From assembly GCA_963565915.1 (NCBI GenBank), contig OY751493.1, forward strand, positions 4,402,001 to 4,466,000: a stretch of 64,000 nt of DNA, written 5' to 3'. The notes under the pieces are model-generated. The model worked only from the letters and a program-made list of their open reading frames with translations. It did not search any database and was not told where the DNA came from. The translations under genes and the position numbers were made by a program. Source of the DNA: Entoloma clypeatum (Eukaryota > Basidiomycota > Agaricomycetes > Agaricales > Entolomataceae). How positions within the stretch are numbered: position 1 is the stretch's first letter; every line of letters begins with the position of its first letter. This document shows, one piece after another, positions 1 through 14,862 of this stretch.

Positions 1-1986
1 ATCATCAAGATTCTCTTGATCGTCTGCGCTCTTCCAACCTACAATGTCGTCTCCAGAATCGACGAAGTCCTCCTCAAATCTGAGTAGCGGGGCAGTCGTG
101 GGGGATGGTAAATCATCTGGGAAGTTCCAATAAAAGTGCTGGAGCTGGGTGAAGCCTCCCATACTCCGAGCATACTCCGAGCGGGGGTGCGGCCAAATGA
201 CAGGTCTGCGTACGAGCTGTCGGGTTCCCGCGCGACGAACAAGGGTCAGCCCGAGAAGCCCAGGAAAATAACTAGAAATCCTTGTCAAAAGGGCGGGATC
301 CGCATGTGCCAGACCGTCGATGACCAGTACCTGCAGCAGTGCTGGGCGTATTGCAGCCAAAATAGCGAGAACGCCGCCATCCGCAAGCCCCCGCCCGGAG
401 CTCATTTTGAAATGAGTCAGCCTCGTCGTATCGGGGGATAGAATAAGCCAAGCTAGAACACCGATGTTGTCCTCGAAGCAGATACCGGAGATGGACAGGC
501 GCTCTAATGTGGCGAAGGAAGAGCCGCGTCCCCATATCGCGCGCGGAGGTTGCGGTAATTCATCCCTATGATTCGGTCCAGGTCTATACGCTGAAAACGT
601 ACGTAGCTCTGGGCACAGCAAGAACGAGTACCAAAGAGTGTCATCATCTGTACCAAGTAGGAAAAGCAGATGGAGATTGTAGACAGAAGTCCAAAGAGTC
701 GTAAACTCCGTGGACAGGAGAGCTCCTTGCACTTCAAGGTCGATGTGACATATGAATAGATCGACCGTGTGGAGGCGACATAGGCTAGATATGCTTCGTA
801 CCAAATCCAAATCAATGCGCACTTTGTGTAGTTTGAGGTAAGTGAGATTGGCAGCGGCCCCTAGCACGTCATTGAATGCACGATACAGGGGCTGATAAAA
901 CCTATTATCGAGTTGCACATCCTGGCCCTCCTGGTTGAACCTCCATCCATCCGATAGAGTGAGGTTCTTTAGCCTGTCGAGAATTTCCTCACAGGCAAGA
1001 AAAAAGCTGCATTTCGAGAGAACTTCATCAAGGGATGACCGGGCCAAAGCCAACAGGTATTCCATTTTCATGTTTCTCCAGTAACCATCAGGTTGTGTGA
1101 ACGAAAGCCAACGGGTCTAGACAAAGCAGACTATTAGGAATTTCGTAATAGGGCTGAAAAAGACAATACAGACCCGAAACACATGACGCCTCCCTATGTC
1201 GTTGAGATGTTTGCAGGTACTCGCGAATTTTCTGGCAGACAAATCGTCCATGGATAAGAAAACATAGTCGAGGATCTCAGGTGGTAAATGAAGAAGGCAA
1301 AGCTTCTGTAAGATGGGGTGGGGGTGTCGGACCATCTCTTGAACGGTCGATGCTACCAGTGCGGAGACGTACGTGAAGACGGATGAGAAAGCCAAGGTCA
1401 CTCGGAACTAAGTCGATTGACATACCGGTGTAAGTGAAGAGCATCCCATAATTCCAACACGATGGGATCTTCCAATTCTTCTGGAAGGTTTCCCATACTG
1501 TTATATCATTGACTCTGAAGTCAATATATGGTACTCCTTGTTCACTGAACTCATCCGTCTTATATCCTTCAACGTGTGGAAGGAGATTCATGAAATCTGA
1601 GATATAGAGGTTCCAACGTATCAGATAACTTAAAAAGCGCTTGACAGCCAAGTGAGAAACCCGCAGTCTCGAGCTGAGATAGACTCACTTGGGGATGGCG
1701 ACCCGTCAAGTCAAGAGAGCCCTAGATTGCGGTCAGCGGTCAGTCATCAAATAAGTAAACCGGTCAACGAATTAGGTCCGCGCACGTTATACAACCCTTG
1801 CATCACCTCAAAAAATCGCCGAACGCGAATCATCGCGTTAACTTCGCTTCTCAGGCTGTCACTGGTTCCCCGACCATCTCTAAGTCTGTATTCGGGGTCA
1901 GCTTCGCGCAAGGCTTTATCACTCTCGAGGATCAGCAGATATGGTGGATGCCAGTCGCCCTGTGAGACTTCATCTACGAGGTACAT
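1..1986 (-). CDS. F-box protein with long C-terminal (LRR-like) region, 3' end outside window
   Basis: Likely substrate adaptor of an SCF ubiquitin ligase. The F-box reads LHLPPEILDYVFLSMDDLSA, encoded near 1200-1300. It is preceded by a conserved-looking N-terminal block of about 150 residues and followed by a leucine-rich region, for example LERLSISGICFEDNIGVLAW. Reading frame plus splice signals give exons from ATG 1986, with introns near 1695-1900, 1642-1690, about 1358-1430 (phase joins YT to ASTVQEM) and about 1119-1175 (HVFR joins TRWLSF). The frame is still open at base 1, ending in an acidic tail (VDSGDD), so the stop codon lies beyond the window. F-box families are strongly expanded in agaricomycetes, so the substrate cannot be inferred. 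The first two introns are the least certain part; the block at 1277-1651 has no ATG of its own and must be spliced to upstream sequence. Confidence 0.75.
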
Positions 1987-2102
1987 GGCAGAATATGCAC
2001 TAGCCTGAGATGGATTTGGGGATCAATGACAAATCTGAATCATCAACACAAGACTCCTTTCCTTTTACGGCCACACAATGAAGCGGCTGTTATTGCTGTC
2101 AA

Positions 2103-3383
2103 CTATCTCCTGCCAACCGTATCAGGTCCTACCCACCCAATCTTGAACAATTTATACCCAGTCTCATCTGCCCTCCCGATCCCCTCGAGCTTTCCCTTCT
2201 CCTCCATCTTCAGAACCCCCAGCGTCAATCCCACCCTAGCCTCCCCTTCCACTTGCGCAGCATCTGGGAACATCTCATACACAGTACTATCCAGTCCCTC
2301 GCGACGGCCAACTTCTCTCAGCGCCATGATCATCCAGAACACCCCGCCATCCGGACTGTCGATATTTGGACGGACCAGCAGTCGTTCAACGCATCCTCTG
2401 ATCCACCGGGCATGATTGGTCTCATAAATTACATCCGCTGCGAATATGACATCGAAAGACGTATCCAAGGGCCCAGAGTAGACGGGAGACTCCCAGTCAA
2501 GGGCATGGACAGCCACAGGCGGCGTCCCGCAAACTGGAAAATTCGCAGCAACGTTCGCCATCAGATTGTCCAGCACATCTGGGTGATAATCCGTCGCCAC
2601 GATCTCGGAGGAACAGGCTTGGTCGCCGAGAATTTTCGCAGCGAGAATGCTAAGTAAACCCGTGCCTGCGCCCAACTCAAGAACACGCAAATGTTTGCGT
2701 TGCCCACTGTCACTCAGGGACAGAGAAAACTCTGCGGGCGCGGCGCACAACCGTTCTCCCAGTCGGATGGAGCTCCCCCAGCTCTGAAGGCCTACAGAAG
2801 TATGGTCATCCTCTAATAACGGAGCGTCATTCAGATCGACCTCGATGACGGACCCATCAGGTGAAGGAAAGGAGAACGAGCGCAAGATGGCTTCATCTAC
2901 ACTCTCGCCCTCGTCCGAATCCCCGCTGAACGCGGCCAAAAGCGCGCTTGCCTCGTCCAAAACGCGTGTACGCGCGTCTGAATCCTCATCAGAGGACGCT
3001 AGCTCGATCCATGCATCAGAACGAGTGATGAATCCCGTCAGCCATTTGATAACAAACGCTCTTTCCAAGAGATCCGTGCGGAGAATATGGAGAGCATCTG
3101 CCGCTGGATCACAGACAGCAAAATGGGCGATGGCTTCTTCCAGGGCGAGGTCATCTTCATCTTCCTCGGCGGAGGCATAACCAGAGTCGGGAACTGAGTC
3201 GCCGTGAGTAACTTTCGCGGTGGGACGTTTCGGTAAAGAGATTGTCGCGGGCCGCGGAGGGGGTTTCCAGTAAAGGGCTTGTAATTTGTGAACGGCTCGG
3301 GCGACCTCCAGAGCGTTTCGGGACGAGATACGGTCGAGTGATGGTAGAAAAAATGTCGGATGCGCTGAAAATTCCGCGTCCAT
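2103..3383 (-). CDS. class I SAM-dependent protein-lysine methyltransferase (Methyltransf_16 family, EFM2/EFM3-like)
   Basis: Single-exon gene of 426 residues, ATG 3383. The C-terminal half is a class I methyltransferase: motif I is VLELGAGTGLLSILAA (about residues 234-250), motif II/acidic residue is IVATDYHPDVL, and the later FDVIFAADVIYE block is typical of the Methyltransf_16 group that methylates elongation factors. The N-terminal about 200 residues are helical/acidic (YASAEEDEDDLALEEA) as in yeast Efm2, a roughly 420-residue eEF2 lysine methyltransferase; the length match favours Efm2 over the shorter Efm3. Substrate assignment is inference. It is divergent from the Gon7-like gene, with about 290 bp between start codons. 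Confidence 0.8.
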   Translation of the reverse strand: MDAEFSAHPTFFLPSLDRISSRNALEVARAVHKLQALYWKPPPRPATISLPKRPTAKVTHGDSVPDSGYASAEEDEDDLALEEAIAHFAVCDPAADALHILRTDLLERAFVIKWLTGFITRSDAWIELASSDEDSDARTRVLDEASALLAAFSGDSDEGESVDEAILRSFSFPSPDGSVIEVDLNDAPLLEDDHTSVGLQSWGSSIRLGERLCAAPAEFSLSLSDSGQRKHLRVLELGAGTGLLSILAAKILGDQACSSEIVATDYHPDVLDNLMANVAANFPVCGTPPVAVHALDWESPVYSGPLDTSFDVIFAADVIYETNHARWIRGCVERLLVRPNIDSPDGGVFWMIMALREVGRREGLDSTVYEMFPDAAQVEGEARVGLTLGVLKMEEKGKLEGIGRADETGYKLFKIGWVGPDTVGRR

Positions 3384-3672
3384 TGTCGTGCAGAATAACT
3401 CTATGAAAACCTAGGACCGTTATGCAAGAACCCAAGGGTATAAAATGAGAAAAAAAAAGAACTCTATGGTCTATGGGTTTCGTCTAAGTGATACAGGATC
3501 GGGTCCTGCGTTATATGACAAGGACAGGCATCGTGACGGAATGAGATGAGAATGAAGTTCATGCCGGCTACTTCGCAGACGAAGATAAGGAAAAAAAAAA
3601 CGCTCGCACGTGCGTAGACACGTGCGCTCCGATACGGAGGGCGTCGGACAACAACCGTAAACAACACCGTCA

Positions 3673-3978
3673 ATGTCGTCGATAACCATCAGCTACAAGC
3701 TCAGTCCGCCAGCACAAACAGAAGTGGGGAGCCTCAGTTCCTTGAAGGACATCGCGTTCCCGGTGAACGCCAGTCCATCAGATGGCCAAGGGAAATACTA
3801 CCATTCACTCCAAAAAGCGATCCGGGGAGCGAAGGATGAACTGGGGAACGATTTGACAGCTTGGAGAGATGCTGTCGGGCAGGCGGAGTTGAAGAAAGAA
3901 ACACCAAGGACGTTGAAGTATGACGAGGCAGGGGAAGAGGAGGAGGAGGCGGAGGAGGAGGAGGAGGATGAACAATGA
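3673..3978 (+). CDS. Gon7-like subunit of the EKC/KEOPS complex
   Basis: Intronless gene for 101 residues. The N-terminal part (SSITISYKLSPPAQTEVGSL) resembles the strand-rich start of fungal Gon7. The middle helix (YYHSLQKAIRGAKDELGNDL) matches the LQ-x3-x4-Q-x-x-LN pattern of the family, and the last about 20 residues are an almost pure Glu tail. Gon7 is the small fungal subunit of KEOPS, which makes the universal t6A modification of ANN-decoding tRNAs. Sequence conservation in this family is weak, so the assignment rests on size, helix pattern and acidic tail. No other KEOPS gene is nearby. Confidence 0.6.
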   Translation: MSSITISYKLSPPAQTEVGSLSSLKDIAFPVNASPSDGQGKYYHSLQKAIRGAKDELGNDLTAWRDAVGQAELKKETPRTLKYDEAGEEEEEAEEEEEDEQ

Positions 3979-4111
3979 AGAAGCCATGAGACTTCCGAGC
4001 AATAGCCATAGTTTTGAGGGATGTTGAGCGCGGAAAATATGGGGAGCGGAAGATAATTATGCTATTCAGGTTGCTGTCGATATAAGCGTCAATGAACAGG
4101 AAAGTCGATTT

Positions 4112-5339
4112 CTAGTTACGGCGTTTTTCCGACCCTCGTGGACGCTCACGAACAACCATCTTGTTACTGTTCTTCGGGCCCTTGGGTCCAGGCTTCCTGG
4201 TACGCGTACCTTTTGTTCCCCAGCCCCAGATAGAAACAGGATGTTTGTTCGACTTGGACTTTCCACGTCCACCACCATGAGGGTGGTCACACCTATAAGT
4301 TACATGTTAGACTACTCGTAGGGAGAGAAACCGGATGTACGTACGCGTTCATGGCCACACCACGTACCGAAGGCCGCCAACCGAGCCAGCGAGACCGTCC
4401 AGCTTTTCCTAGGTTCCGCTGTTCCCAAAGAGGATTGCTAACCTTCCCGATAGTCGCACAGCAGTCCTGGAGAACCTTTCGAACCTCACCGCTCTGCAAG
4501 CGAACATGGCTGTACCGTCCAGCCTCCTCATGAGAGACGATCTGGCCAAAGGATCCCGCAGACCGAACCAGGATCGCAGGCCCGTTTGGCTTGAGCGCAA
4601 TGTTGTGAATGACGGTGCCGGCGGGGATCAACTTGAGCGGAAGGACGTTCCCCGGTTTCAAGGTCATAGTGCGCAGGATACCGATGGACAGAGACTGTGC
4701 GGTCGCCGCGTCCATTTTCTCCCCCTCCTCCGTCTTCTCGTCATTCCTCGGTAGGAAATCGTCGGGAATGCCCTGTCTGAAGCTCTGCACCTCGTCTCCC
4801 GCCCTCATCCCCTCCGTCGCGATGATGTATTTCCACTTGTGGGTGCCCTCAGCCTCGAGGTCCCGACTCTTTACGAGCGCGATGTGTGCCGACCGACCCG
4901 GGTCGTACTCGATACGGACAACGTCGTACACCCCAGGTTCCTCGCGCATGAAGTCGACGGTGCGTATCCGTTGCCTGTGTCCACCGCCACGGTGTCGGAC
5001 GGTGATTTTTCCGTGTGCGTTTCGGCCACCGGTCTTGCGCTTGGCCATGGTGAGCAGCCTCACGGGCCGGCCCTCGTAGATATGCTCATTGAGCGGTAGT
5101 TTGAGGTGGCGGATACCGGGGGTTATGGGTTTATATGTCTTGAAGAGCGCTGCTTCACGGGCGAGAGCGCCCTTGATGGTATTATTATTTTTTTCGACTT
5201 GTGTAGCGTAGCCACGCGTAGAATTTGTCGAGAGTGCTGCCGGTCGCGCCCGCAAAATGAATGATGGCCTAGCTGTCGACGAGGCAATGCACGTTCGAAA
5301 CAGCGGATTGCTGCTGTTCCGGACGGCGGCAGAGAACAT
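4112..5339 (-). CDS. RML2: mitochondrial large ribosomal subunit protein uL2m (Rml2 type)
   Basis: About 391 residues in two exons (5339-4345 and 4292-4112) with a 52-nt intron joining VAMNA to [20 protein letters not shown]. Bacterial-type L2 signatures are clear: [35 protein letters not shown], the [15 protein letters not shown] core and the peptidyl-transferase-associated VAMNxxDHPHGGG loop. The N terminus is Arg/Ser-rich without acids ([16 protein letters not shown]), as expected of a mitochondrial presequence. A longer open frame to 5384 has only a TTG at its end, so ATG 5339 is chosen. It acts in mitoribosome assembly and peptide bond formation. Divergent from RVB2 with about 70 bp between starts. 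Confidence 0.93.
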
Positions 5340-5408
5340 GGAGGCGCGATGACAAGCCAAACCAAACTTCACGGTTTCGACCAAACACCTCCTTCCCCTT
5401 TCCCAGTC

Positions 5409-7189
<1,781 letters not shown>

Positions 7190-7763
7190 TGGGGGCTTGC
7201 GATCTTTGGCGGCTTTGACATTTATGATGATGGCCAGTATCTTGTCTTCTTTTGTGGTGGTGATCCTTGTGCATGCTGCCGCACTGGTCTGTATTCTGTG
7301 TAGTTGTGGTGTTGGGGAATACCCCTCCCGCATAATGGAGCGCTGCCCGCGCCCAGCGTGCTGTAAATTGTAATGCAAGTAATTGTAAATGGAGGCCAGT
7401 GAGCAACCGTGACGTGTGATCGCTTAGCTGGCTCTTTGACGCTGTCCTCCATGTTCAACTCACAACCAGGATATGATCTTCCACTTTTTAGACGCTTCGG
7501 AATGTCTCTAGTTCAACTCCTTCTCAGTGCTTGCGTCTGATTTCTATTTGCTTTGGCCCCAGCAATTACCATCTGGTTCAACGGCACCCGCATAATTGTC
7601 CTGTTCCTTTTGGGCGTCTTGGACCCATTGTCAAAGCTGTCGATCACAGATCCGACTTTGTCTTCGATTGTTCTGGCCTCTTCCATCCCATGCCTATAAA
7701 ACCCTCCTCTCGCGGTTTGTTGCAAAAGCGGCTGTTGTTCACTCTCTATGCCCCCACTGAGAA
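7190..7763. other. intergenic: RVB2 3' region and cyclin promoter
   Basis: No coding signal. The left half is presumably the RVB2 3' UTR and terminator region; the right half is the promoter of the cyclin gene and contains a TATA-like box at 7695-7701. Confidence 0.6.
7695..7701 (+). promoter_or_regulatory. TATA-like box upstream of the cyclin gene
   Basis: TATAAAA lies 63 bp upstream of the ATG at 7764, followed by a pyrimidine-rich stretch. Spacing fits a fungal core promoter, but function is inferred. Confidence 0.45.
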
Positions 7764-8801
7764 ATGGCTTCCGCGGTTATTCCCCAGTGGGGTCCCCCTC
7801 CCCATGCCGCACACTACCAGCGGATCGACCGCACCCCTCTCGTCGAACGATTCCTCATTTGCCTGTTCAAATGTCCAGAATTCATCTCAGCCGCATTCTC
7901 AAGCTGCCAGCGAGCGGTCCAACTCCGGCCTTACATCTCAGAGGTTCTCCGGCTGGGCCCACAGCCCAAACACATCATCTACGGTGGCCTTCTCCTGCTC
8001 AACCGCCTCAAAGCGAAGCACCCCCACACAGAATGGAAATGGGCCATCCGGTTCTTCGTCCCGGCGCTGATGGTGGCGGCGAAATTCCTGGACGACCACT
8101 GTCCATTCAGACAAGCGAACTGGGCGTATATCGCACAGCATGTCCCGCAGAGGCAGCTGAATGAATGGGAGAGAATGTTGTGTCGGCTCTTGGATTATGA
8201 CCTCGCGCTGGAGATCGACGGGGAGCTGTACCACTTCACGCTGCGCGTCAAGGGGGATTTTTGCTTCGATGAGGGGGAGCTCAAGGAATGGCCGATGCCA
8301 GCGAGGAAGGGCCTTTTGCGGAAGAAGGCAGCAGAGCCTCCCGCGCCGAACGTGGGGACCCTTTCGCAAACCACGACAATACCCGGGCTAGCGCCGTTGT
8401 CGTTGTTTCCACGGAAAAGGACAAAATCAACGCCGGCAGCACTACCGAGGAAAACGAAAGCATCCGAAACAACGCGCAGACAGAACAGTCAACCGGTCTA
8501 TCCCTATCCGATCGTACCCCCAACCGCACAGCAATATCATGCTCCCGTCATCCCCAGCCCTTGTCCTCTGTTCGACGTCCGGACTCCATGTCCTCAGATC
8601 GTTCCAACACCCTGCCCTCCGGTGATCCCAACGGCATATGCCGCAGCGGTTCCCCCACCGTATCCTTACGTACCTTGTCATAACCGTGACGTCGTCCCAC
8701 CATCACGATACTTGCCGCAGTCCGCCCCACCCCCGATCAGCAGGGGGTGTCCCCCGATTTCGTGGTCGCACCTTGCATCGCCGTACTTTGCACCATTCTA
8801 G
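7764..8801 (+). CDS. cyclin-domain protein (Pho80/PCL-like cyclin fold) with Pro-rich tail
   Basis: Single exon, 345 residues. Residues about 25-165 form one cyclin box: VERFLICLFKCPEF, then HIIYGGLLLLNRLKAKHP, FVPALMVAAKFLDDHCPF, and NEWERMLCRLLDYDLALEID. The K-F-x-x-D segment followed by N-x-x-E-x-x-x-L-x-x-L-D-Y-x-L is diagnostic of fungal cyclins, which activate a cyclin-dependent kinase. The single cyclin box and small size suggest a PCL-type rather than mitotic B-type cyclin. The last about 150 residues are basic (KKAAEPPAPN, LFPRKRTKSTPAALPRKTKA) and then Pro/Tyr/Cys-rich with repeated PCP units, probably disordered. The partner kinase is unknown. Confidence 0.82.
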   Translation: MASAVIPQWGPPPHAAHYQRIDRTPLVERFLICLFKCPEFISAAFSSCQRAVQLRPYISEVLRLGPQPKHIIYGGLLLLNRLKAKHPHTEWKWAIRFFVPALMVAAKFLDDHCPFRQANWAYIAQHVPQRQLNEWERMLCRLLDYDLALEIDGELYHFTLRVKGDFCFDEGELKEWPMPARKGLLRKKAAEPPAPNVGTLSQTTTIPGLAPLSLFPRKRTKSTPAALPRKTKASETTRRQNSQPVYPYPIVPPTAQQYHAPVIPSPCPLFDVRTPCPQIVPTPCPPVIPTAYAAAVPPPYPYVPCHNRDVVPPSRYLPQSAPPPISRGCPPISWSHLASPYFAPF

Positions 8802-9331
8802 CGGTGAGCGGGATAAATCTCGAATTCCACCTTGTATCTCTATCAACACGACATTACGATCCTTGATGTTTACGACTCTCTCTTACGGCGGTGGGCATGA
8901 TGAGTAGCCAATTAGCTATATATGTGCAACATGTACCTTATCTGCTTCAAGTTGACAACCCACACTCCTTATATCTCCATTTCGTGTTTACTTGTTCTAT
9001 CTGGATCGAAAAATAAAAACTGCTTGAATTCATCCTGCAAGCAATTTCGCAGAACACGGAGATGGTTGTCTAGAAAGTTTGCATAAGATGTGGAGAAGAA
9101 GCGCATAATGAAGGGAGATGATATATGTACAACCGAAAGCCCAATGATGTATCTGAACGAAGAATTTTACCGTCCTAGTCCCACGATGTACAACCCAATT
9201 AATCACGTTTGAAAACCGACCTGAAACCCGAAAAAAAGAAAGAAAAAAAAAAAAAGCAGATGACATATATGTAGAGTCGGTATTTGTGAATTCCACGACG
9301 TTGGCGAGGTATAAGAAATGCTTTGAAGAGT
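8802..9331. other. intergenic between convergent genes
   Basis: 3' regions of the cyclin gene (+) and the gene at 9332-10075 (-). Contains an A-rich tract near 9232-9256 and no plausible coding frame. Confidence 0.6.
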
Positions 9332-10075
9332 TCAAGTGGGTGGAGGACTCGAGGGTAGCAACGGTTTGCCTCCGTCTTGCCCAGATTGTGCATCAGCCAC
9401 CCCAGCTATGGACAGTGTCAATGACAATGATTCCTGGTCATCCACAATGACAGGGTGAGGAGAGGACGACGCTGGCGTGCTGTTTGAATCATCTGGCAGG
9501 GCATCCCCCGATTCCTTTTCTTGGCTGATAGAATTGTTCCGCCGACGTAACAGCCCAAGGCTCCAGCGCTGGAGCTTCTTGGCGAGGCCGGGTGGTGGTA
9601 CAGGGGCGACGGGTGGGAGCATCTTCGGATGCGCGCGGGTATGTTTAGGGACTACCGGCGGCAGTTGAAAGCTGCCGCGAGGGGACGCAGGCCTCAGAAT
9701 TTGGGAGGAGGAAGAGAAGTGCTTCAACCCAGGAGAAGAGGTGAAGGAGGCTGACACGGGGGGAGAGTGGGATTCGCTGGGGGACAATGAAAGGTCGGGG
9801 AAGGGGTATTCGTAGGGAGAAGATTCGGAGGTGGTGAAGGGAGTTCCGACGATTTGAGAGGGAGTGCGGAATGGGATATCGGAGAGGACCTGGGGCATAG
9901 CGATAATATGGGGGCCAGGCTTTCTGATCGGCTAATTATATGGGGTCAGCAGACGAGAGCGATAGTTTAGAGGACGACCTACTTTCGCTATGACGTTGGG
10001 CTTGATCAGCTGATGGTCTGGCGATACGTCATCGATGCCCTTTGGTTCGTCTTGAGCAGGATCCATCGAGGACAT
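9332..10075 (-). CDS. uncharacterised Ser/Pro-rich protein
   Basis: Two exons (10075-9983 and 9931-9332) join IAK to PIRKPG across a 51-nt intron with GTAGGT and AATTAG ends; about 230 residues. The start reads MSSMDPAQDEPKGIDDV. The protein is rich in Ser and Pro, with proline runs VAPVPPPGLAKKLQRW and one basic amphipathic segment (KKLQRWSLGLLRRRN) that could bind membrane or nucleic acid. No domain, signal peptide or membrane span is recognised. The clean splice join that keeps the frame open supports a real gene; the function is unknown. Confidence 0.55.
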
Positions 10076-11713
10076 GTGCTTGTATCGGTTAAGATCTGTT
10101 CATCGTTCGCTCAGCAATTGGAATGTCAGACTTAGCCTCAAATGGGGTGACGGGAATTGCCGACACATGCTTTGCGCACCCTTCCGCAATTCAAACGTCA
10201 AAGTTAAAACCATGTCTGCTGACCCGCAGTGATGAACACTTTCCATCATCACTGGCCCTGTACCTGCCTCTAGAGTCGTAGTTGGGAGTTCTAGAGCTCC
10301 TATACAAGCTTTGATCGCCGTCAACCAGATATCCTCAAGACATGTATACAAAACAAGAATAGAAACGCAAACGTCTCCCGTCATTCTGGACTTAGCGGAC
10401 CTACCCACTCGGAGTTAAGGGGGCCGCACAAGCTCCGAGTCGCAGCTCTCGCCTCCCCTTCTCGGGCTGCGCGAATCATGTCCAACGCACTAAATCCCGA
10501 AGCAAAGACGCGAACATCACAAAACGTATACACCGTCCGTCCAAAATGCCCCCCCCCCGCCAGACACGAGCCTATCCGGAGGACCGGACCTTCCGTTTGC
10601 GTCTGCATGTATGGCCTGAGAGGTCAACTATGAGGGCCCCATGCGAGGCAGTAAAAACACACCACAAGACCTGTCAATGATGGGCCCAAAAGTCGACGTC
10701 GTCATCGTGATCAATGTTGGGGGGCGATTCAAGTTACTTACTATTTGGGAGGGTGGACTCATCCGCTGTTTTTTTTCTTTTTTTTTTTCTTTCGTTTTCC
10801 CGTGTGAAGCGCAGGGCCATAATAACACAATATAATATTGACTTGTCCGGCCCCGTTGAGGGGAAGTCTCTTTGTGTACTCGACGACAGTGATCATGATC
10901 GGCGTTCTCGAATTTGAAACTTTCTAAAGTCAAAGTTTCCGCTGGTTGAGATCGACGTAAGTAGTCTGCCGTCAACCTGCGACTCCATATGCAGTAGGTC
11001 ACTGGCGCACGGCCTGTGTGAGGGAAGCAAGAGGGAGAAAGCCACAAGATCGAAGAGCAAAATGTCATATGTAAAACATGTGTATGTTTGACGCCTTGAC
11101 TCGAGTTGAGATACTTACAAGCCACATATGCATATGTATGTATAAGGCGACTCGGAGGATTCATGAGGGGCCAGACCTGAACATTTGACCACTTTCCACG
11201 CACCTCAGCAGTGGATAATAACAGGAACGTGTCCTGGAAAGCTAACGTCAACCAACGCAGATGAATGGATCAGTGTGAAGAAATCCGATTTTTCATGTAT
11301 GTATATGCGATGCGAACGAACAACAGGAAAAAAAGCAACCAACCGGACAACAAGCAGAATCATCAGTGACCCCCGCCACCAGTTATGTACTCTACTTCAA
11401 CGGGCAGCTATGTCTCCATCCACAAAAACCACCGCCACCACCGCTACCGCCACTTCTCTACAACCACAACGAAAATACACACATATCTGTTCGTACACTA
11501 GTCAAAAAAAAAAAAAAAAAAGGGTGAGGAGGTCAAATGCATAAGCAAAGGATATCTATGACATTATATGCAAAAAAAAAAAGAGCAGATTCTGTTGAGG
11601 ATGGAGCCTCAATCAACAAGCAGAACATGAGCTGTAAGAAATGGAGTAAAGAAAGAAAGAAAAAAAAACAAGCTCTCAGCCCATCCACAAAAAGCAACAG
11701 CACAACGAAATCA
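10076..11713. other. long non-coding stretch (SNF1 3' side)
   Basis: About 1.6 kb without a supportable gene. It holds a T-rich run at 10769-10798, a C-run near 10551-10557, and a run of about 18 A at 11503-11520. The longest open frame (10628-11251, -) has no ATG at its 5' end and low-complexity content. The right part is presumably the SNF1 3' UTR. Confidence 0.55.
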
Positions 11714-14036
<2,323 letters not shown>

Positions 14037-14862
14037 TTTGCGGTCGTCGGATGAATCCAAGATGGAAGCAGGGAGCACAGGGCATAATTCTTGTTTGGCT
14101 CTATTTACCTTTGTCTTCGACGTTCCACACATTTAATCACACTCAATTCTAATAATTTCCTCGTCGTTCTCGGTACTGCGAGGGCGGTTGCGTGGTGCTA
14201 AGTTGACGCGAAAATACCATCCTGGGTGAAACACAACCATCTGAAAATCCCACAGAACTGCGGTCCAAGAACAGAACCCCAATGGGTAGATATCTGTATC
14301 GAAGCCTAATTTGAGCCTATCGCGCGCGCTGCTGAAGCGCTGAAAGCCTAGGCCGGCCTAGTTCTTCGAGTGCTTCAGAAGCAAAATAAAACAACTGGGT
14401 TTGTCTGCGCAGCTTCCTGAAGCTTAAACATTTACGCTCAACAAACTTTTCATGTGATTGTCCTCGAATGTGCCGACAGAGCTAAATAAGTTAACTGCAC
14501 ATCTGCAGCGGAGGGAAAGAGCTACCCGAGATTAGGACCCTGGCGTTGTGCAGCTCGAACTCTTGGACCTTCGCTGTCGCCGTCGCCATGTTCCAATGCT
14601 CTGTTGAGTCAGCCGTCGAATGCAAAACTTGTGGAGCCAGCTCCTTCATTGTACAATGAACTAATCAGACGATGGGGTAGCTCCACAAAAAAACACTGCG
14701 TTGCCTCTCTCGGGATGGAGTGTGGGTCCAAAGATGGTTGCGATAACGGCGGGCCGCAACGCGGCCGCCGGCACGGTAACCGTGTGATACCCGACACGTG
14801 ACCGTTCACTAGTTCACTCCACGCGTTAACCTCAACTCACAAGTTGGACAAACGTACCAACC
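14037..14862. promoter_or_regulatory. divergent promoter region SNF1 / coiled-coil gene
   Basis: Non-coding, serves the 5' sides of two divergent genes. Two short perfect palindromes are close together: GGCCGC-AAC-GCGGCC at 14752-14766 and CACGGT-A-ACCGTG at 14772-14784, followed by a CACGTG E-box at 14794-14799. These look like binding sites for dimeric regulators but the proteins are unknown. Confidence 0.4.

Noticed and set aside
4293..5384. Longer uL2m start (residues VETVKFGLACHRAS before MFSAAV)
   Set aside because: The 5' codon is TTG, not ATG; the ATG at 5339 gives a proper mitochondrial presequence.
10381..10608. 75-codon minus-strand frame with ATG (MQTQTEGPVLRIG)
   Set aside because: Short, no homologous motif recognised, no splice partner; not enough support for a gene.
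10628..11251. 207-codon minus-strand open frame
   Set aside because: It begins with a non-ATG codon, has low-complexity Lys/Glu and aromatic runs derived from T-rich DNA, and lacks any family signature; it lies in the SNF1 3' flank.
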